Assembly: GCA_963769945.1 (NCBI GenBank)
Contig: CAVYOA010000014.1
Span: 62,001-126,000 of the forward strand
Source of the DNA: WHSW01 sp963769945
Lineage (GTDB): Bacteria > Actinomycetota > Thermoleophilia > Solirubrobacterales > 70-9
Length of the DNA stretch: 64,000 bases
Reading direction: 5' to 3'
This document shows positions 59,799 through 64,000 of the stretch, one piece after another. Below the pieces are notes generated by a model. That model had not been told where the DNA came from, ran no database searches, and worked only from the letters and a program-made list of their open reading frames with translations. Each line of letters opens with the position of its first letter. Position 1 is the stretch's first letter. The translations under genes were made by a program, and so were the position numbers.

Positions 59799-61589
59799 TC
59801 AGGCTACCGGGGGCGTTTCTCGGTCATCGTCCTCGGAATCGCCTGGCCCCGCTGGATCCGCCGATGACTCGGGCTCGGGCGCCGACTCAGCTGCCCTGAC
59901 CTTCTCCAGTGCCGGCGGCGCAGCGAACGCCGCGCTGGCGAGACGAACCGACTCGCGGATGTCGCGCAGGGGCTCTGACGAGCGCACGTCGGGCACGGCA
60001 TCGAAGTTGTGCGGTGGCGGCGGCGAGAGCGCGAACCACTCCAGCGTCGTCCCGCCCCAGGGATCATGACCACGCGCGCGCAAGCCGTTGTTCCAGCTGT
60101 AGGCGGCGTTGGCGATCTCGAGCAGGATGCCGACGACCAAGATCAACCCTGCCAGCGAGGCGATCAGGTTGTAGCCGTCGACGCCGGAGCTTTCGAAGTA
60201 CTTGAACGTGTCAACCGGTTGGCCCTCGAGGCCGGCGAAAAACGTCACCAGCACATAAAGGTGAAGCCCGGCCGCCATCGCGCCCAGCGCCAACTTGCCG
60301 ATGCCTTCGCCCAGCAGCGTGCCGTTGAGCTTGGGAAACCAGTAGTGAAGCGCGGCGAAGCCACCGATGACGCCGCCGCCAATGAGGACGTAGAGCGTGT
60401 CGCCTTGGCTGGCGGTCGTGTTGTCGAGCGCCCAGCCGACCGGGATCACGGAGTAGGCGAGCTCGCCGGCGAGGCCGCACGCCATCGCCGAGATCGCCAC
60501 GAGCGCGTACCAGGTGGCGGCTCGCAGCTCCAGCGTTCCGCCCCAGATCGTCGCGATCCAGTTGTAGAAGAGCAGCCCGAAAGGCACGACCAGGGCCAGG
60601 GCGAGGAGCATCGCGGCGATCGTGAAGCCGTCATTGATCGGCGCCGAGTACATGCTCTGCATCCAGGCCAGCGGCCCGATCACGGCGATCGCGATCAAGC
60701 ACGCGGTGACAGCACGTTGGCTGAAGATCGGCTTGCGCGAGAACGTCGCCAGAATCTCGGAGATCGCACCGGCTGCGGCGATGAAGATGATCAGGTAGGC
60801 GCCGGTGAGAAAGATGGTCGAGAGGTGCTCATACAGCAACGGTGCGCCACCTTCGCCCGGGTCGAAGAAGACGCCGTCGAAGTGGCGATCGATCGCGAGC
60901 ATGACCAGCGCGGCGATCATGATCGGCCCGATCACGATCAGCATCCAGCCAATCACGGCGCCGGCCCACGAGAACAGGGGCAGGCGCCGCCAGGCAATCC
61001 CCGGCGCGCGCAGCTTGCTCAGCGTCGCGACGAGGTTGATCGCAAAGCAGACGAATCCGAGCGTCGCCAGGGCGGTGCCGGCAATCCACGCGTCGGTCCC
61101 GTTAGTTGGCGCGAATACGGTGTCTGCGAGCGGTGGCAGCGCCACGGTGCCGCCCTCTGGAGCCTGGTACAGGAAGCTCGCGTAGATGACCACGCCGCCG
61201 AGCAGGTAGAGCCAGTAGGAGAGCTGAAGCAGTCGTGGCAAGGCGACGCCGCGGGCGCCGATCTGAAGCGGGACTATGAACGCGATCAATCCGAGCGCGA
61301 GGGGGATTGCCGCCAAGACAACGAGGGTGACCGGCGCGGCGCTCATCAGCCGGTTGAAGATCTCCGGCGCAATCAAAGTGTTCTCCGGCACCAGCAGTTG
61401 CACGCGCATGAGCAGGAACTCGAGCGCGGCAAGGGCGAGGAAGCTGAGCGCTGTGGCGATGTACATCACGCCGACCGTCTTGTGATCGGCGCTCGTCGCG
61501 CGCTCGATCCAGGCTTGGCGCGGCGCGGAGACACCCCGGGTGACGACCTCGGGGCGCGAGGGGGCAGCGGTGGCGGGCGGTGGGGTCAC
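59799..61589 (-). CDS. heme-copper oxidase subunit I homologue lacking all metal ligands
   Basis: 596 residues. It aligns throughout with the intact subunit I: SADHKTVGVMYIA, VPLQIGARGVALPRL, LRAPGIAWRRLPLFSW, FSRKPIFSQRA, LHYWFPKLNG and DPWGGTTLEWFALSPPPPHNF. Yet each ligand is replaced: heme a His becomes Ala85 and Gly406, CuB His become Thr262, Gln311 and Ser312, heme a3 His becomes Gly404, the cross-linked Tyr becomes Leu266 and the K-channel Lys is lost (VPFGLLFYNW). The frame is continuous, so indels do not explain it. It should fold as a twelve-helix protein without heme or copper. GTG 61589 overlaps the subunit II-like stop by 4 bases. The role is unknown. Confidence 0.85.
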   Translation of the reverse strand: MTPPPATAAPSRPEVVTRGVSAPRQAWIERATSADHKTVGVMYIATALSFLALAALEFLLMRVQLLVPENTLIAPEIFNRLMSAAPVTLVVLAAIPLALGLIAFIVPLQIGARGVALPRLLQLSYWLYLLGGVVIYASFLYQAPEGGTVALPPLADTVFAPTNGTDAWIAGTALATLGFVCFAINLVATLSKLRAPGIAWRRLPLFSWAGAVIGWMLIVIGPIMIAALVMLAIDRHFDGVFFDPGEGGAPLLYEHLSTIFLTGAYLIIFIAAAGAISEILATFSRKPIFSQRAVTACLIAIAVIGPLAWMQSMYSAPINDGFTIAAMLLALALVVPFGLLFYNWIATIWGGTLELRAATWYALVAISAMACGLAGELAYSVIPVGWALDNTTASQGDTLYVLIGGGVIGGFAALHYWFPKLNGTLLGEGIGKLALGAMAAGLHLYVLVTFFAGLEGQPVDTFKYFESSGVDGYNLIASLAGLILVVGILLEIANAAYSWNNGLRARGHDPWGGTTLEWFALSPPPPHNFDAVPDVRSSEPLRDIRESVRLASAAFAAPPALEKVRAAESAPEPESSADPAGPGDSEDDDRETPPVA

Positions 61590-62503
61590 TGCGCCTGCTC
61601 CTGCTCCTGCGCCGCGGCCTCGTCGGCGACGATGCCCTGGGCCTCGGTCAGCTCCTCTGAGAGTTGTTCGACGTAGCTCATGTACTCGGGCACGGACACG
61701 ACCTTGACCCAGGCGCGCATGGTGGGGTACCCGGTGCCGGAGAAGACCGTCGAACGGCCCTCGTAGCGGCCAACCTCGTCGGCCTTGAACCAGGTCTGGC
61801 TGACGTCGCCGGGCACGGCCTGTACCTGGCCTCCGAGCGCCGGCACCCACCAGGTGTGCAGGACATCGGTCGAGGTGACGTTGAGGATCACCGCAGTGTC
61901 GACGGGCACGACGAGCTCGCCGTAGGAGAAGGTCCGCTTGCCCTCCGTGCCGCCCGGGTACTCGAAGCGCCACATCCACTGCTGGCCGATCGCGTCGATT
62001 TCCAGCGGGGAAGCGTCGGCGGGGTCGGCGCCGCTGGTCGGTTCCTCGCCGGATGCCGCCTCTTCGGCCTCGAGCGCGGCGGCGGCCGGAATCCCGTTGA
62101 CGCCGACCTGCGCGCTTGCGCTCCCTCCGAGGCCTTCGGGGCCTGAGGGCTCGATCTCGCGCACGTTGGCGGTGACGATCACGCCGTAGACAAAGACCGC
62201 AAGCGCGAGCACGCTGAGCACGGCCGCGGCCGGCCGCAGCGCGCCCCGCCCGGCGGCGAAGCGGGACGGCTCGCGCCCCCGACGCTCTCGGAACTTGACC
62301 ACGGCTGCGATCAGCCCGACATGGATCGCGATGAAGACAGCGAGGGCGACGACGATCATCACCCAGTAGGCCGAGTTCATGCTCTCCGCGTTGGGTGAAT
62401 GCGCCTCTTCGGGCCCGAAGCTGATGGCGTACGCCGGCGCCGCCGCCCAGATCAGGGCGAGCACAGCGACGAAGAAAGCGAGCGGAAGGGCGCGACGGCT
62501 CAA
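61586..62503 (-). CDS. oxidase subunit II homologue lacking the CuA cysteines
   Basis: 305 residues from TTG 62503 (a TAGAAT box ends 9 bases before). A signal-like first helix, then two helices (SAYWVMIVVALAVFIAIHVGL; PAAAVLSVLALAVFVYGVIV), and a cupredoxin domain: DAIGQQWMWRFEYPGG, YGELVVPVDTAVILNVTSTDVLHTWWVPALGG. Only the first CuA His (His216) and the Met (Met262) remain; the two Cys are Ser251 and Ser255 and the second His is Tyr259 (RSTVFSGTGYPTM against CTELCGIGHSTM). It cannot bind a normal CuA. First gene of the operon with the ligand-free subunit I, ctaA and ctaB. The aromatic patch is retained. Confidence 0.85.
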   Translation of the reverse strand: MSRRALPLAFFVAVLALIWAAAPAYAISFGPEEAHSPNAESMNSAYWVMIVVALAVFIAIHVGLIAAVVKFRERRGREPSRFAAGRGALRPAAAVLSVLALAVFVYGVIVTANVREIEPSGPEGLGGSASAQVGVNGIPAAAALEAEEAASGEEPTSGADPADASPLEIDAIGQQWMWRFEYPGGTEGKRTFSYGELVVPVDTAVILNVTSTDVLHTWWVPALGGQVQAVPGDVSQTWFKADEVGRYEGRSTVFSGTGYPTMRAWVKVVSVPEYMSYVEQLSEELTEAQGIVADEAAAQEQEQAQ

Positions 62504-62512
62504 GGCGGCGAC

Positions 62513-62518
62513 ATTCTA
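62513..62518 (-). promoter_or_regulatory. -10 box for the degenerate oxidase operon
   Basis: On the minus strand TAGAAT ends 9 bases before TTG 62503. It is located in a 15-base gap between divergent genes and is the likely start of the whole minus-strand operon. Confidence 0.4.
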
Positions 62519-63616
62519 ATGAGGACGATGGCGCAACCGTCGCCGGGCACCATTGCGAGGCCGGCTCGCTGGCGGGCGCGGGCCTATACTCGCCGCGCCT
62601 TGCGCCGCCATCGGTCCTCGCGCCGCCCTTCGCCCGCGCTGCGTGCGGTCGTTCGCGTGTCGGCGACGGCGGCGCTCGGAGCTGCGCTCGCAGTGCCGGT
62701 AATCCGCCACCGCTTGCGGATTCCGCCGGCCGTGACGACAGCAGCGGTCGTCGGCGGTCCGCTGGCCGTTGCGGTTCTGCGCCCGCGGACCAAGGCGCGC
62801 GATGTCCTCCTCTACTCCTTTCAGATGTGGGCGTTCACGATCGCCCACGAGCTCCCCTACGACGACGCCGAGGCGCTGCGTCGGAGGCTGCGGGTTCGCT
62901 ACCCGATCGCAGCCGACCGCTTCATCGGGCTGGGCGAGCTGCCGAGCGTTCGGCTGCAGCGCACGCTCTCGCGCATCGGTGAAGTGACGGCGATCGACCG
63001 CGCGCTGTCGATCGTGCATTGGGCGTGGTTCTTCGAGCCGCACCTGACGCTGCTGTTCATCCAGCGCCGCCATCTCGACCGCTTCCCGCGAGCGGCGCGT
63101 CAGATGGCCGCTACTTACGACATCGGTTGTGCCCTGTACTTCGCAATCCCGACCGCGCCGCCCTGGTGGGCTTCGGAGAACGGTTACCTCGACCGGCCGG
63201 TCGAGCACATCTCCTCCGACGTTGCCGAGCAAGTCTTGATCGAGACCAGTCCTGAGGTCCGCCGGTTGATGCTCGATGTCGGCGAGGAAGTCTGGGGGCG
63301 GTCTTGGGATCGCATCTATAAGACGGCTAACGGCAACCCCTGGGCGGCAATGCCTTCGCTTCATTTCGCCAGCTCGCTGATGGCGGCGATCTTGCTGGCC
63401 GAGGTCGGCCCCGTGCCCGGGGCGCTGGGCGCGGCCTACACCGCCACGCTTGGACTGGCGCTCGTCTATCTCGGCGAGCATTACGTCACCGACCTCCTCG
63501 CCGGGGCCGCGGTTGTTGGTCTCGTACGCCGCGGCGAGCCGCTGGCGGAGCCTGTGGTCGAGGCGGTCAACGGCATGCTGCGCCGGCTCGAGCAGATCGC
63601 CTCCGCCGCCGTGTGA
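62519..63616 (+). CDS. PAP2-superfamily membrane phosphatase/transferase (AUR1-like)
   Basis: 365 residues. An Arg-rich N terminus of about 45 residues is followed by several transmembrane helices. The PAP2_3 motifs are present: AMPSLHFASSLMAAILL carries the first catalytic His, and YLGEHYVTDLLAGA the second His and the Asp. The long segment between (SENGYLDRPVEHISSDV, WGRSWDRIYKTANGNPWA) is the external loop. Homologues act as inositol-phosphoceramide synthase-like or phospholipid head-group enzymes. ATG 62519 is used; ATG 62528 is the alternative. It is divergent from the degenerate oxidase operon. Confidence 0.8.
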   Translation: MRTMAQPSPGTIARPARWRARAYTRRALRRHRSSRRPSPALRAVVRVSATAALGAALAVPVIRHRLRIPPAVTTAAVVGGPLAVAVLRPRTKARDVLLYSFQMWAFTIAHELPYDDAEALRRRLRVRYPIAADRFIGLGELPSVRLQRTLSRIGEVTAIDRALSIVHWAWFFEPHLTLLFIQRRHLDRFPRAARQMAATYDIGCALYFAIPTAPPWWASENGYLDRPVEHISSDVAEQVLIETSPEVRRLMLDVGEEVWGRSWDRIYKTANGNPWAAMPSLHFASSLMAAILLAEVGPVPGALGAAYTATLGLALVYLGEHYVTDLLAGAAVVGLVRRGEPLAEPVVEAVNGMLRRLEQIASAAV

Positions 63617-63669
63617 AATGCGGCCGTGCGTCGCGTCGACACGTGCGCCTGCGAGGATTGCGGGGCTGT

Positions 63670-64000
63670 ATGTCTCGTTCCAGCATGTCCGGTGGTAGTA
63701 GGGGGAAGGAGCTCGACGCGACGCTCCCGACCGCTGCTGGCGAATCCTCCGCGCCCGCAACGGCCCCGGTGTCGGCCGATGACAACGCCGAGCCCAAGTT
63801 CTTCGAGAGCCCGAAGCGGATCGTGCAGACGATCGTCATCGCGGTCCTCGCGGCGGTTGGCATATACCTGCTCTTTCCCCAGGTCGTCGGTGTTGGCGAT
63901 GAGCCGGGGGCGAAGCGCCTTGACAACGCCGACCCGGTTTGGATCGCGGTCGCCGTTGCCTTCGTCTTCTTGATGTTCGCCTCATACGTCGCCCTGTTCA
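63670..64000 (+). CDS. flippase-like LPG-synthase transmembrane domain protein, 5' part
   Basis: The gene runs off the right edge; 110 residues are visible. A Ser/Ala/Glu-rich N terminus of about 45 residues is followed by KRIVQTIVIAVLAAVGIYLLFP, then VGVGDEPGAKRLDNADPVWIAVAVAFVFLMFASYVALF. The order (first helix, an Asp-rich loop with a DADPVW-like motif, second helix ending YVALF) matches the start of lysylphosphatidylglycerol synthase transmembrane/AglD-like proteins. ATG 63670 and ATG 63685 are both possible starts. The family is often linked to lipid or glycolipid transport. Confidence 0.7.
   Translation, partial: MSRSSMSGGSRGKELDATLPTAAGESSAPATAPVSADDNAEPKFFESPKRIVQTIVIAVLAAVGIYLLFPQVVGVGDEPGAKRLDNADPVWIAVAVAFVFLMFASYVALF

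Noticed and set aside
59799..61589. Idea that the missing histidines come from sequencing indels
   Set aside because: The frame is unbroken and residues on both sides of each ligand site align to the intact copy without gaps, so substitutions, not shifts, account for the losses.
60009..61676. 555-residue plus-strand frame opposite the degenerate subunit I
   Set aside because: Low-complexity, charged shadow. It also raised the question whether the ligand-free subunit I is a wrong frame, but the minus-strand protein aligns continuously with subunit I, so that was dismissed.

Overview
The window is high-GC, densely coded bacterial DNA that reads like an actinobacterium, most probably of the Thermoleophilia/Solirubrobacterales type. 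This is inference, resting on the gene order rplM-rpsI-glmM-glmS-acpS-nnr-alr, a GuaB3-type IMP dehydrogenase next to guaA, an actinobacterial aa3 oxidase set, and many GTG/TTG starts. No tRNA, rRNA, CRISPR array or transposase was seen. No stretch over 300 bases lacks a gene; the larger gaps (about 170-185 bases at 29716-29897, 48714-48889 and 57590-57773) are described below.

Layout. 1-12471: end of a secreted SBBP-repeat protein, then a surface-glycan region (five methyltransferase/acetyltransferase genes, several GT2, GT4 and GT-C glycosyltransferases, a Wzx-like flippase, a protoporphyrinogen-oxidase/UDP-galactopyranose-mutase-like FAD enzyme). 12585-16414: HU, pyrF, a LysM-like membrane protein, a D,D-carboxypeptidase and a PfkB sugar kinase. 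16411-21008: three polytopic GT-C proteins. 21115-23999: guaB-like and guaA. 23941-26875: more glycan genes. 26964-33224: a TasA-like protein, a SipW-like signal peptidase, a DNRLRE adhesin, a secreted protein and a GGDEF-EAL protein, which together look like a c-di-GMP-linked extracellular-matrix locus. 33345-43917: housekeeping genes (ribosomal L13/S9, cell-wall precursor synthesis, NAD(P)HX repair, tRNA CCA-adding, HIT, enoyl-CoA hydratase, IF-1). 43933-47851: GNAT, DsbA-like and an ABC-2 exporter on the minus strand. 47946-50829: a secreted protein, a zinc-ribbon protein and a GT4 enzyme. 50897-64000: respiratory oxidase region, then PAP2 and flippase-like membrane proteins.

The most unusual content is at 59799-62503. 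A second heme-copper-oxidase-like pair (subunits I and II) keeps the fold and flanking sequence motifs, but subunit I has lost all six histidine ligands of heme a, heme a3 and CuB, and subunit II has lost the two cysteines and one histidine of CuA. The pair heads a tight operon with heme A/heme O synthesis genes (ctaA, ctaB) and two small membrane proteins. An apparently complete oxidase (coxB, ctaD, a tandem USP protein, ctaE) lies on the other strand a few kilobases away.

Two window-wide patterns matter for reading the annotation. First, about fifteen genes, including guaB-like and ctaB, carry single-base frameshifts, often in G/C runs, which points to residual sequencing errors rather than true pseudogenes. 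Second, about eleven genes have a TAnnnT -10 box only 6-9 bases before the start codon, with no Shine-Dalgarno sequence, which suggests widespread leaderless transcription.
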